64,000 nt of DNA, taken from positions 1 through 64,000 of the forward strand of contig NZ_FNBM01000005.1 of the NCBI RefSeq assembly GCF_900102335.1, given 5' to 3'. Position numbers and translations under genes: made by a program. Shown here piece after piece: positions 36,733 through 45,152 of this stretch; the stretch's first letter is position 1; each line of letters opens with the position of its first letter. The notes under the pieces are model-generated. The model saw only the letters and a list, made by a program, of their open reading frames with translations. It did no database searches and was not told the origin of the DNA. Source of the stretch: Phytopseudomonas seleniipraecipitans (lineage in GTDB: Bacteria; Pseudomonadota; Gammaproteobacteria; Pseudomonadales; Pseudomonadaceae).

Positions 36733-37677
36733 TTAAAGCCCGACGAATTTCTTCACGGCAGCAACGCCGTCTTTGCCGTCGAAGGTGGTCACGCCTTCCA
36801 GCCAGGCATCGAGCGCCTGCGGGTTAGCCTTGATCCACTCCTTGGCCACGTCGGCTGGGTCCTTCTTCTCCAACACTTTTTCCATCAACTGGCTTTCGAT
36901 ATCGACGTTGAATTGCAGGTTGTTCAGCAGCTTGCCGACGTTGGCGCAGCGTTCTTCGTAATCTGGCGGTACCACGGTATAGACCTTGGCGGCGCCGTAA
37001 TCCGGGCCGAATACATCGTCACCGCCAGACAGGTAGGTGATGTCCTGCTGAGTGTTCATTGGGTGTGGTGCCCAGCCGAGGAAAACCACTGGCTCTTTCT
37101 TGCGGATTGCGCGCTGTACCTGCACCAGCATGCCGGCCTCGCTGGACTCGACCATCTTGAAATCGCCGAGGTCGAAGGTGTTGTCCTTGATCATGCCGTC
37201 GATCAACAGATTGCCGTCGTTACCCGGCTCGATACCGTAGATCTTGCTACCCAGCTGATCCTTGAACTTGGCGATGTCCTGGAAGCTTTTCAGACCTGCT
37301 TCAGCGGCGTAGGTCGGTACTGCCAGGGTGTACTTGGCACCTTCCAGGTTGGCCTTGGGCAGTACCTTGACGCTGTTGTCCTTGGTGAACGGCTCGATCA
37401 CCGAGTCCATGGATGGCGCCCAGTAACCAAGGAACACGTCGATCTGCTTGTTCTTCACGCCGGTGAAGGCGATCGGCACCGAAGCCATGGTCTTGCGCGG
37501 CTGGTAGCCGAGGCCTTCAGTCAGGGTCATGGCCACGCCGGTGGTCGCTGCAATATCGGCCCAGCCGATTTCAGCGAAACGCACCTGCTTGCAGCTCGAC
37601 GGCTCCTGAGCCCACGCGCCTTGCATCAACGCGCAGGACAACAAACCGACCCCTGCCGCTTTGTAAAAGTTGTTCAT
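36733..37677 (-). CDS. cbcX: Choline-type ABC substrate-binding protein CbcX
   Basis: A 314-residue periplasmic binding protein with a signal peptide ending near Ala23 (MQGAWAQEP). The residues of the choline-binding box known from ChoX have clear counterparts: FAEIGWADIAATT (Trp and Asp), FLGYWAPSMD (Trp), AKYTLAVPTY (Tyr) and VFLGWAPHPMN (Trp). It is encoded 42 bp after cbcW, with cbcV upstream, the standard cbcVWX order. It captures choline and perhaps related compounds for import. Confidence 0.9.
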   Translation of the reverse strand: MNNFYKAAGVGLLSCALMQGAWAQEPSSCKQVRFAEIGWADIAATTGVAMTLTEGLGYQPRKTMASVPIAFTGVKNKQIDVFLGYWAPSMDSVIEPFTKDNSVKVLPKANLEGAKYTLAVPTYAAEAGLKSFQDIAKFKDQLGSKIYGIEPGNDGNLLIDGMIKDNTFDLGDFKMVESSEAGMLVQVQRAIRKKEPVVFLGWAPHPMNTQQDITYLSGGDDVFGPDYGAAKVYTVVPPDYEERCANVGKLLNNLQFNVDIESQLMEKVLEKKDPADVAKEWIKANPQALDAWLEGVTTFDGKDGVAAVKKFVGL

Positions 37678-37719
37678 CCGGGGATCCTTGTAGAATTGAA
37701 AGAACGTTGAGTATGCCCG

Positions 37720-38601
37720 CTACTGACGTTGCAGGCGTGCACTCAGCCAGTTCAACCAACCGGCACGATTGGCCGCAGTGCGCGGCGTGCCGAAGCTTTC
37801 GGTGATGCGGTCGAGAATGATCGCCAGCAGCACCACGGCCATACCGCTTTCGAAGCCCAGGCCGATGTCCAGGCGCTGGATACTGGCCAACACGTCGTTA
37901 CCCAGGCCGCCTGCGCCGACCATCGAGGCGATGATCACCATCGACAGGGCCATCATGATGGTCTGGTTGACGCCGGCCATGATCGACGGCATGGCGTTAG
38001 GCAGCTGCACCTTGAACAGCAGCTGACGACCGTTGCAACCGAACGACTGGCCGGCCTCGACGATTTCCTTGTTGACCTGGCGAATGCCCAGGCTGGTCAG
38101 GCGTACCGCCGGCGGCATGGCGAAGATCACCGTGGCGATGATGCCGGGCACGCGACCGAGGCCGAACAGCATGGCCGCGGGAATCAGGTAGACGAATGCC
38201 GGCATGGTCTGCATGAAGTCCAGAATCGGCCGGATGATGGTCGATACGCGCTCGCTCTTGGCGGCCCAGATCCCCAATGGGATGCCCATCAACAAGCTGA
38301 TCAGGGTGGCCGAGAAGGTCAGGCCGAGGGTGACGACGGTCTGTTCCCAGAAGCCGGTCATGACGATCAGCACGAAGGCGATGGCAGTGAACACGGCGAA
38401 GCGGAAGCCGATGCGCCACAGGCCGAGGGCCACGAAAATGGCGATCAGCAGCCAGGCCGGGGGCAGCATGAGTACTGCCTCGATGCCCTCGGAAAAGCCG
38501 CTGACCACGCTGCCGATGCTGTCGAAGGCACCGCTGTAGTTATCCAGCAGGTGTTGCACCGAGTCGTTGACCCAGCTGCCGAGATCCAGTTTCTCGCTCA
38601 T
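37720..38601 (-). CDS. cbcW: Choline/betaine/carnitine ABC permease CbcW
   Basis: A 293-residue ProW/OpuAB-type permease with about six to seven helices and the EAA-type loop VEAGQSFGCNGRQLLFKVQLPNAMP. It forms the homodimeric channel used with CbcV. The start lies a single base after the cbcV stop, so the two are translationally coupled. Confidence 0.93.
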   Translation of the reverse strand: MSEKLDLGSWVNDSVQHLLDNYSGAFDSIGSVVSGFSEGIEAVLMLPPAWLLIAIFVALGLWRIGFRFAVFTAIAFVLIVMTGFWEQTVVTLGLTFSATLISLLMGIPLGIWAAKSERVSTIIRPILDFMQTMPAFVYLIPAAMLFGLGRVPGIIATVIFAMPPAVRLTSLGIRQVNKEIVEAGQSFGCNGRQLLFKVQLPNAMPSIMAGVNQTIMMALSMVIIASMVGAGGLGNDVLASIQRLDIGLGFESGMAVVLLAIILDRITESFGTPRTAANRAGWLNWLSARLQRQ

Positions 38602-38602
38602 G

Positions 38603-39799
38603 TTATTCTCCCTGCAGACGAGTCAGAAGGCGGCCTTTGCTGATGGCGCCACTGTAATTGCCGTCCTGGTCGACTACCGGGATCGGACCCTCGTTGTCCA
38701 CCAGGCGACCGATCACCTGATCGAGCGGCATGTTCTCGGGAACCGGATTGATTTCCTTGAGCACAGCCTGGTTCAGGGAGCAGGATTCGCCACCTTCGAC
38801 CAACAGGGCGATCTTCTCCAGGCTGATCGAGCCCTGGAACTTGTTGTCTTCGTCGACGATGAAGGCGTAGTGTTTATCCTGCTCCTGCAGCTCACGGCAA
38901 ACGGTCTGTGCATCAGGCGCTTTGCCGTTGTGCACGTAGATCGGCACGCTGTCGGACTTGAGCTGGCCAGCGGTCAGATAGCGGCTGGTATCGACCGTGT
39001 CGAAGAAGTTACGCACATATTCATTGGCAGGATTGTCGATAAGCTCCTGCGGCGTGCCGACCTGGATGAGCTTGCCGCCCTCCATGATGCCGATGCGGTT
39101 GCCGATGCGCATGGCCTCTTCGATATCGTGAGACACGAAGATGATGGTGCGGCGGTCGGTCTTCTGCAGCTCAAGGAGGATATCCTGCATCTCACGGCGC
39201 TTGAGCGGGTCGAGGGCCGAGAAGGCTTCATCCATGATGATCATCGACGGGTCGACGGCCAAGGCGCGAGCCAGGCCGACGCGCTGCTGCATGCCGCCCG
39301 AGAGCTCGTGAGGGAATTTGCTGGCGAAGGTGTCCAGACCAACCTGGGTGAGGACCTGCATGGCGCGTTCTTCGCGTTCCTTACGACCCTTGCCGGCCAC
39401 TTCGAGACCGAAGGCGGCGTTGTCCAGCACGGTGCGCGACGGCATCAGTGCAAAAGACTGGAAGACCATGCTCATGTCGCGGCGACGCAGCTCGATGAGT
39501 TGATCCTTGGGCAGCTTGGCGACGTTCTGCCCGTCGATGAAGACGTCTCCGGCGGTCGGCTCGACCAGCCGGTTTATCAGGCGGATGAGGGTGGATTTAC
39601 CCGAGCCGGAGAGGCCCATCAGCACAAAAATTTCACCCTCTTCGACGCTGAACGAGACGTCGCTGACGCCAATGACAGCGCCTTTCTCGGCGAGGATTCG
39701 GTCCTTGCTCCAGCCCTGCTTGAGCAGGTCGATGGCTTCTTGCGGCTTGTCGCCGAACACCTTGTAGAGGTTTTCGACGACGATTTTTCCAGACTGCAT
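38603..39799 (-). CDS. cbcV: Choline/betaine/carnitine ABC ATP-binding protein CbcV
   Basis: A 398-residue ProV/OpuAA-type ATPase. The N-terminal segment VFGDKPQEAIDLLKQGWSKD is typical. Walker A is GLSGSGKST near 60, the signature LSGGMQQRVGLARAL, and Walker B MIIMDEAFSALDPL. Two CBS motifs follow (about 280-390), which in this group sense ionic strength or nucleotides and gate transport. The start MQSGKIVVENLYK is chosen because it has a GGGGAA site and family similarity begins there. Confidence 0.93.
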   Translation of the reverse strand: MQSGKIVVENLYKVFGDKPQEAIDLLKQGWSKDRILAEKGAVIGVSDVSFSVEEGEIFVLMGLSGSGKSTLIRLINRLVEPTAGDVFIDGQNVAKLPKDQLIELRRRDMSMVFQSFALMPSRTVLDNAAFGLEVAGKGRKEREERAMQVLTQVGLDTFASKFPHELSGGMQQRVGLARALAVDPSMIIMDEAFSALDPLKRREMQDILLELQKTDRRTIIFVSHDIEEAMRIGNRIGIMEGGKLIQVGTPQELIDNPANEYVRNFFDTVDTSRYLTAGQLKSDSVPIYVHNGKAPDAQTVCRELQEQDKHYAFIVDEDNKFQGSISLEKIALLVEGGESCSLNQAVLKEINPVPENMPLDQVIGRLVDNEGPIPVVDQDGNYSGAISKGRLLTRLQGE

Positions 39800-41107
39800 G
39801 GGATGGTTCCCCTTCAGTAAACATCCAGAGCAGCTACACGCGGCTTGCCGAGCGCCCACCGGGCGTTCGTCAGGCGATGTCGACTGTTCTTGCTTGTGGG
39901 TATATACACGGTTCCGAGGTTTGGACAGCGTTCTGCTGCATGGCGTTCTGCTGGCACTCGTGCACGCTACCGACGCCCTGCCATGGCTGCGAGCAGCCTT
40001 CGGCATTGCCTGGGTACGTAGTCGAATGAAACTTGCCTTGCCGTGTTGCAAACTGCTTTCCAAACCCTCTGGCAGTGTTACGAAGCCCAGTCCTTTGGGA
40101 ATTCACATCTCATCCGAGATGCGCGTACATCCGAAATTTCTTGTTGGACTGGCGCCCAGTTGCGGTAGCCAGCACTTATCTGTTCTTCGGTCCGGAGCGG
40201 AGGGCTCCGGTCTGCCGCTCTGGTCAAGAGGGGCAGCGACGAAATCGGCTGACTCAACGATATAGTCTTGCGGTCGTGGCAATTATCGAATTGCGACCCT
40301 GACGTGTTGGGCGACGACACAAAAGCCATCACCTAAAAAACCTTAACAGATTTTTTCTACCCTTGGCTAAGGCTACAAGCCAGGAACGGCGCGGTTCTCA
40401 GCTTTTTTGTCAGCGTCAGGCTAGGTGAGCCGGGGGCTGCAGCGAATTTGAAAAAATCGTATGTAAGGCTGTCGGTAGCGGTAAATCTTCGCAAAAAATG
40501 CACCGCTTCGGTGTTATCCGCGTGCTGATTGCAATGATTGGCAGCAGCGGGTTAGAACCGAATGCGCCCTGGTTAGCCAAGCGACGTCTATTGACCTGCG
40601 CTGCCAGGCGTTCGGCAAACGCCAAGGTGATTTGCGTGATGCTCGATCGGGCCGACCCGAACGGAGCAATGACCGTCTCGATTCCACTGACGCACTTGCT
40701 GGCGTGAGCGTTTTTTGACCAGCGGGCTGCTTGCCCGCCAGCTTTTGGTGCAGGCTGATCGATGGCCGAAACGCCGCCTTCGTGACCGGTCGGTCACATT
40801 TCTCGTTACTGCCGTCAGGTAACCATTCTGATCGTGCGGGAACAGCGTCTCGCAACAGTGCTACCAAAATGCTCAAGCCCTTGTGGCATGGCACTTTGCA
40901 CCTATTTCGGCGGCACTGATGCAGAGCGACGGATTGCCGTCACCGGGGCGTTCCAGGCTATCCCTGGTTTTTATTGAATGACCGTTCAATGTCGGCATGA
41001 CCTTTGCGTTGTATAGGCCATCTGCCTGACTTGCATATACCGCGAATACAAGAAAATCAGAGCCTCGCGATGAAGGCTCACAACGTGCTTAGCGTGAGGG
41101 TTCACCC
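39800..41107. other. 1.3-kb gene-free region between cbcV and gbdR
   Basis: No open frame here has a convincing ribosome-binding site or family motif. In P. aeruginosa a serine dehydratase gene sits between gbdR and the cbc genes, and no trace of it is recognisable. The region must hold the cbcV promoter (likely GbdR-controlled) near 39800-40000 and the gbdR promoter near 40950-41100. Several AT-rich patches occur around 40320-40500. Confidence 0.55.
40973..40990. promoter_or_regulatory. TetR-type palindrome upstream of gbdR
   Basis: ATTGAA-TGACCG-TTCAAT is a perfect 6-bp inverted repeat 118 bp before the gbdR start. Its form is like TetR-family operators. BetI, the TetR-family choline sensor, is an attractive candidate given the pathway, but no betI is in the window and binding is inference. 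Confidence 0.5.
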
Positions 41108-42208
41108 ATGTCACAGTTCAATCAGGATGCGCAGCTGCAGAGTCGTGTTCCACATTCCATCGGGTTTCTCCTGCTGGACAGTTTCACGCTGATCTCCCTG
41201 GCGTCGGCTGTGGAGCCGCTGCGCATGGCTAACCAGCTCTCCGGCAAGGAGCTGTATCGCTGGCATACCCTCACCCTCAATGGCCTGCCGGTGATTGCCA
41301 GCGATGGTCTGCAGATCACCCCGGATGCCAGCTCCGCTAACGCGCCACCCCTGAGCGCGGTAGTCGTCTGCGGCGGCGTGGACATTCAGCGCAGCGTCAC
41401 CCGTGAGCATGTGCAGTGGCTGCAGGGGCAGGCGCGCCATGGTCGGCAGATGGGCGCGGTGTGCACCGGCAGTTGGGCGCTGGCCAAGGCCGGCTTGCTG
41501 GATGGCTACGATTGCAGTGTGCACTGGGAGTTTCTTGCTGCGATGCAGGAAGCCTTCCCCCGCGCTGCCATTACTACCCGGCTGTTCTCCATCGATCGCA
41601 ACCGCAATACCTCGTCGGGCGGCACCGCGCCAATGGACATGATGCTGCACCTGATCGGCCGCGAGCATGGCCGGGAGCTGGCTGCCGCGATTTCTGAAAT
41701 GTTCGTCTACGAGCGCATCCGCAACGAGCAGGATCACCAGCGCGTGCCGCTCAAGCACATGCTGGGCACCAACCAGCCAAAGCTGCAGGAAATAGTCGCG
41801 CTGATGGAGGCCAACCTTGAGGAGCCTATCGACCTCGACCAGCTGGCGCTCTACGTCGATGTGTCGCGCCGTCAGCTGGAACGGCTGTTCCAGAAGTACC
41901 TGCATTGTTCGCCGTCGCGCTATTACCTCAAGCTGCGCCTGATTCGCGCCCGCCAGTTGCTCAAGCAAACCTCGATGTCGATCATCGAAGTGGCCTCGGT
42001 CTGCGGCTTCGTTTCGACACCGCACTTCTCCAAGTGTTATCGCGAGTATTTTGGCATTCCGCCGCGCGACGAGCGGGCTGGCAACTCGTCCAATGTGGTG
42101 TCTCTCGTACCGATCCGAGACGACCTGATGCAAGAGTCGTCATCCGCGATGTCGGCGCTAAGCCGCGCGCAGGGCGAGTCGACGTTTGCCAGTGTGCGTA
42201 TCGTCTGA
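41108..42208 (+). CDS. gbdR: GbdR, AraC-family activator of glycine betaine catabolism
   Basis: A 366-residue regulator. Residues of about 15-200 form a DJ-1/PfpI-type (GATase1-like) sensory domain, with VCTGSWALAKAGLLDGYDC as the nucleophile-elbow-like turn. Residues of about 225-325 are an AraC HTH pair (LDQLALYVDVSRRQLERLFQ and IIEVASVCGFVSTPHFSKCY). This architecture and the cbc and dgc clusters on both sides identify GbdR, which senses glycine betaine and dimethylglycine and activates both clusters. The start follows a GTGAGGG site. Confidence 0.93.
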   Translation: MSQFNQDAQLQSRVPHSIGFLLLDSFTLISLASAVEPLRMANQLSGKELYRWHTLTLNGLPVIASDGLQITPDASSANAPPLSAVVVCGGVDIQRSVTREHVQWLQGQARHGRQMGAVCTGSWALAKAGLLDGYDCSVHWEFLAAMQEAFPRAAITTRLFSIDRNRNTSSGGTAPMDMMLHLIGREHGRELAAAISEMFVYERIRNEQDHQRVPLKHMLGTNQPKLQEIVALMEANLEEPIDLDQLALYVDVSRRQLERLFQKYLHCSPSRYYLKLRLIRARQLLKQTSMSIIEVASVCGFVSTPHFSKCYREYFGIPPRDERAGNSSNVVSLVPIRDDLMQESSSAMSALSRAQGESTFASVRIV

Positions 42209-42281
42209 CGCTGTTTACGGAGGTGGCCCTGTCGCCACCGTCCGCCCGTGAATTAGCAGTGGTCAAGAACTAACCAGCCCT

Positions 42282-42304
42282 GCGAGATGCCCATTGCATC
42301 TCGC
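42282..42304 (+). terminator. Hairpin downstream of gbdR
   Basis: GCGAGATGC and GCATCTCGC form a perfect 9-bp stem around a 5-base loop, 74 bp after the gbdR stop. No T tract follows, so termination efficiency is doubtful. Confidence 0.45.
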
Positions 42305-42318
42305 CTCCAGTGCGTGTC

Positions 42319-42550
42319 CAACAGCTTATCCACAGTTACGCACACAGTATTTGTGCGCAAGCTATTGGTGTGGATAAGACCACCGCATTTTTCCGCAAAA
42401 TTGTTTGGAAGGCCCTGTGACGGGCATCTCGCCGAATTAGTGGCGAGCGCGCTGGGTAAAAAAAGCGCAGGTAACCGCAGCGCCCAATATCCGTGGCGCC
42501 TGGCAGTTATTCAACAGTTTATCCACAGGCAGATGCACAGAATTTGTGCG
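42319..42550. repeat. Duplicated DnaA-box / inverted-repeat module
   Basis: Two 39-bp modules start at 42319 and 42512. Each reads CAACAG-Y-TTATCCACAG, then seven divergent bases, then CACAG-W-ATTTGTGCG. The CACA and TGTG of the last part are inverted. A third perfect DnaA box, TTATCCACA, lies on the minus strand at 42369-42377. The 399-bp gap between gbdR and the convergent small gene thus has three perfect 9-mers within about 200 bp. Confidence 0.7.
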
Positions 42551-42607
42551 AATCGCGGTCGCCTATGGCCTGGCGGCCATGGCCTCGTCGCGGAGTGGAA
42601 GGGATTT

Positions 42608-42856
42608 CTAGCGGCGGGGAACGAGCGCGGGCAGCAGCGTACGGGAAATTGCTTCGCGTACCGTGGGCAGCACGGTAGCGCTACCCGCCAGTATCTCTTC
42701 AACCATCCGGCGTAGGGCAAGTGCTCGCTCGGGGCACAGGCCGGTGACCGCGTATTCACAAGCCTGCTCGGCACTCGCGCCGCTGGGGATGCTGATACCC
42801 AGGGCAACCAGGCGCTCACGCAGGTCTTCCTGGTCGATCAAGTCGGTATGCATCAT
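42608..42856 (-). CDS. Small conserved-looking protein of the dgc/etf cluster
   Basis: An 82-residue protein with no recognised domain. It is likely cytoplasmic and mostly helical, with TDLIDQEDLRERLVALGIS at the start and a basic C-terminus. A GAGAGGA ribosome-binding site precedes the ATG, and the gene begins 38 bp after the etfB stop in the same direction. It is therefore probably part of the dimethylglycine operon. One Cys pair (ACEYAVTGLCPERAL) is present. A function in cofactor or subunit handling would be a guess. Confidence 0.7.
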   Translation of the reverse strand: MMHTDLIDQEDLRERLVALGISIPSGASAEQACEYAVTGLCPERALALRRMVEEILAGSATVLPTVREAISRTLLPALVPRR

Positions 42857-42894
42857 CGTCCTGTCCTCTCAGTGTGTAAGGAGGCGGCGTTCAG

Positions 42895-43668
42895 TCAGCG
42901 CAGCACGCCTTCGTCCAGTAATAGTTTGAAGATAGCCTCTGCGCCTTCCTGTGGCGAGACGCCAGTGATCACTTGCCCGCCACCCCCCGAGGCTTTTGCC
43001 GTGGCCGCTTTCATGCGCTCGGCGCCGGTTTTGGCCTTGATCACTTTCAAGCGCTTGGGCCGCGGCCGGGCCGGTTGCCATTGCGCATCGGCGTAGAGCG
43101 GGTCGTCGACCAGCTCCACCGCTTCGCGATCCAGCGTACCGCGGCGCGCCGGACCGAATGCGCTCTGGCGGGCCGCCGGGGCCGCGGTGTCGACACTGGC
43201 CACAAACGGCAGGCGCACTTTGAGGCGCCGACGCTGGCCGCGGGGCAGCGCTTGCAGCACTTGAGCACTGCCGCCATCAATGCGCTCTACCTCGGCCAGA
43301 CCGACGATCAGCGGCCAGCCCAGGCGCTCTGCCAACAGATACGGCAGCATGCCGGAGCCCTCGCCGGTTTCCGCCTGGCTGCCGGTCAGCACCAGCTGTG
43401 CCTTGGTCAATTGCAGGTGTTCGACAAGGGCAGGCAGCGCATCGGCCTCGCGGGTCTGTTCGAGTACGGTGAGGCCTGGCAAGCCCATGCCTAGATAAGC
43501 GCGCAGGGTGTCTTCCTGGGGGTCGCCGGCATGCACCACATTGAGCTTTTCACCGGCCAGCTTGAGCCCCAACTCCACGGCGCGAGCGTCCTGCTCGGCA
43601 CGCCGTGGCCGGCCCGAAGCGGGGTGAGAGCCGATGGAGATCAGGGTGACGATGTTCAACTCAGTCAT
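42895..43668 (-). CDS. etfB: Electron transfer flavoprotein beta subunit (dgc-associated)
   Basis: A 257-residue ETF beta subunit. The nucleotide-binding features include GLKLAGEKLNVVHAGDP early and LVLTGSQAETGEGSGMLPYLLAERLGWPLI in the middle, typical of the AMP-binding side. It pairs with EtfA encoded 125 bp upstream. In P. aeruginosa the corresponding pair accepts electrons from DgcAB during dimethylglycine demethylation. The start MTELNIVTLISIGSHPASGR is chosen because the upstream extension lacks family similarity. Confidence 0.92.
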   Translation of the reverse strand: MTELNIVTLISIGSHPASGRPRRAEQDARAVELGLKLAGEKLNVVHAGDPQEDTLRAYLGMGLPGLTVLEQTREADALPALVEHLQLTKAQLVLTGSQAETGEGSGMLPYLLAERLGWPLIVGLAEVERIDGGSAQVLQALPRGQRRRLKVRLPFVASVDTAAPAARQSAFGPARRGTLDREAVELVDDPLYADAQWQPARPRPKRLKVIKAKTGAERMKAATAKASGGGGQVITGVSPQEGAEAIFKLLLDEGVLR

Positions 43669-43793
43669 GGCGCGACTCCGGTGACGTCGGGCGGAAAGCG
43701 CTGTCGTCTTCTGCATCCGAACGGTGCAGCGTGATGGTGAAGAATCGGCCCGCACAGGTGAGCGCCATCTCCCTTGGGCCGCCGAATCGTGAA

Positions 43794-45023
43794 CTATGCA
43801 GCATCGCGTTTGGCTCCCTGGCGGTGAGCCTCGACGCGCTCGATCAGCGCCTGGAGGATGGCGGCGGCGTCGCCGATGACGGCCATGTCGGCGCGCTTGA
43901 TCATGTCGCAGCCCGGGTCGAGGTTGATTGCCACCACCTTGTCGCAGGCGCCAATGCCTTGCAGATGCTGGATAGCACCGGAAATCCCGACAGCCAGATA
44001 GACGCGTGCGGTAACCCAGGTGCCGGTAGCGCCAACCTGGCGGCCGCGCGGCATGTGGCCGTCATCGACCGCCACCCGTGATGCACCTTCGGTGGCACCG
44101 AGGGCGACGGCGGCGCGGTGGAATAGAGCCCAGTCCTTGACGCCGTTGCCGCCCGAGAGAATGAACTCCGACTCGGCCATGGGAATTTGCGCCGGGTCGA
44201 CGGCTACCGAGCCGAGGTCTTCGATACGAGGCAGGTTACGCGCGACCGGGTCGGACAGTTTTACCGCTCTGGCCTCATGCCGGGTCTCGCTGACCGGCTC
44301 GGCACACTCCGCCGCAGCCAGAAGCAGCCGCGGGGCTGCTCGCGCGATGTCTTCGCGGCCAGCGCCGGCGCGCCCGGTGCTCTTGCCATCCTTGACCTGC
44401 CAGACACGGGTTGCCGGCCTTTCGCCCAGGCTGGAAGCCAGGCGCCGGCCCAGTTCGCCGCCACCGGTGCGGCTGTCTGGCAGCAACCAATGGCGCGGGT
44501 TGTACTGGTTCTCCACGGCGCGCAACGCCAGCACCCTCTGCTCGGGCGAGTAGCCGCTGTATTCGTCACCTTCCAGCTGCAGCAGGCGGTCGACGCCAGC
44601 GGTGTCGAATGCGGCCTCCTTGTGTTCACCGAATACCACGGCCAGCACCGCACCGTCCTTGCCGGCCAGCTGATGGGCAAGGCCGAGCAGGTCCTTGTCG
44701 TGGCTGCTCAGGCGCCCGCCGACCATGTCCGGCACCACGGCGATGACGAATGCCGGTTGCTCGACCACATGCAGCGGCAGTTGCACCACAGCGCTGCTGC
44801 TCTGGCGCTTGTTGCTGCCGCCTTGTTGGGCGCCGCTGCGGTCGATGCGCTTGAGCCCGGCCGGGCCGATAAAGCCGGCGGCGATGGCATGCGGGTTCTT
44901 GCGGACGAGACCGTTCGGTCCCATCCACTGCGTCTGCTGGGTTTGCAGGGCCGCATGCAGCGGGTGCAGGCGGTTGCGAGCGATGCGCTCGGCGCGCGGA
45001 TCGCGGCGAATGATGTCACTCAT
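43794..45023 (-). CDS. etfA: Electron transfer flavoprotein alpha subunit with N-terminal extension
   Basis: A 409-residue ETF alpha subunit. The C-terminal FAD domain is clear: SGGNGVKDWALFHRAAVAL, GASRVAVDDG, QVGATGTWV and YLAVGISGAIQHLQGI. Domain I begins near residue 85. The first 85 residues are an extra, basic, low-complexity region (RIARNRLHPLHAALQTQQTQ), so the protein is about 80 longer than usual. The conserved Arg of SGGRG is Asn here. It lies between dgcB and etfB. A 129-bp repeat-containing gap separates it from dgcB. Confidence 0.92.
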   Translation of the reverse strand: MSDIIRRDPRAERIARNRLHPLHAALQTQQTQWMGPNGLVRKNPHAIAAGFIGPAGLKRIDRSGAQQGGSNKRQSSSAVVQLPLHVVEQPAFVIAVVPDMVGGRLSSHDKDLLGLAHQLAGKDGAVLAVVFGEHKEAAFDTAGVDRLLQLEGDEYSGYSPEQRVLALRAVENQYNPRHWLLPDSRTGGGELGRRLASSLGERPATRVWQVKDGKSTGRAGAGREDIARAAPRLLLAAAECAEPVSETRHEARAVKLSDPVARNLPRIEDLGSVAVDPAQIPMAESEFILSGGNGVKDWALFHRAAVALGATEGASRVAVDDGHMPRGRQVGATGTWVTARVYLAVGISGAIQHLQGIGACDKVVAINLDPGCDMIKRADMAVIGDAAAILQALIERVEAHRQGAKRDAA

Positions 45024-45055
45024 GGCGGTCTCCCGTCAGGCAGCTCAGGAGGGTG

Positions 45056-45122
45056 GTTTTTGTTGATGGGTTGGCACCCATCCTACGGATCGCGCTTTGT
45101 AGGATGGGTGATAACCCATCGC
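45056..45122. repeat. Palindromic repeat between dgcB and etfA
   Basis: GATGGGTTGGCACCCATCCTAC and GTAGGATGGGTGATAACCCATC arms form an inverted repeat inside the operon. It would fold in the transcript between the dehydrogenase and ETF genes. Confidence 0.7.
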
Positions 45123-45152
45123 CCGTTGCCAGGTTGTCACGCACGTCGATAT

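Noticed and set aside
39798..40302. Small open frames of 60-155 codons between cbcV and gbdR as possible genes.
   Set aside because: None has a good ribosome-binding site, family motif or protein-like composition. They overlap one another on both strands.
42222..42239. GGTGGC-CCTGTC-GCCACC as the gbdR terminator.
   Set aside because: The stem is only 6 bp and no T tract follows. The 9-bp hairpin at 42282-42304 is a better candidate, though also weak.
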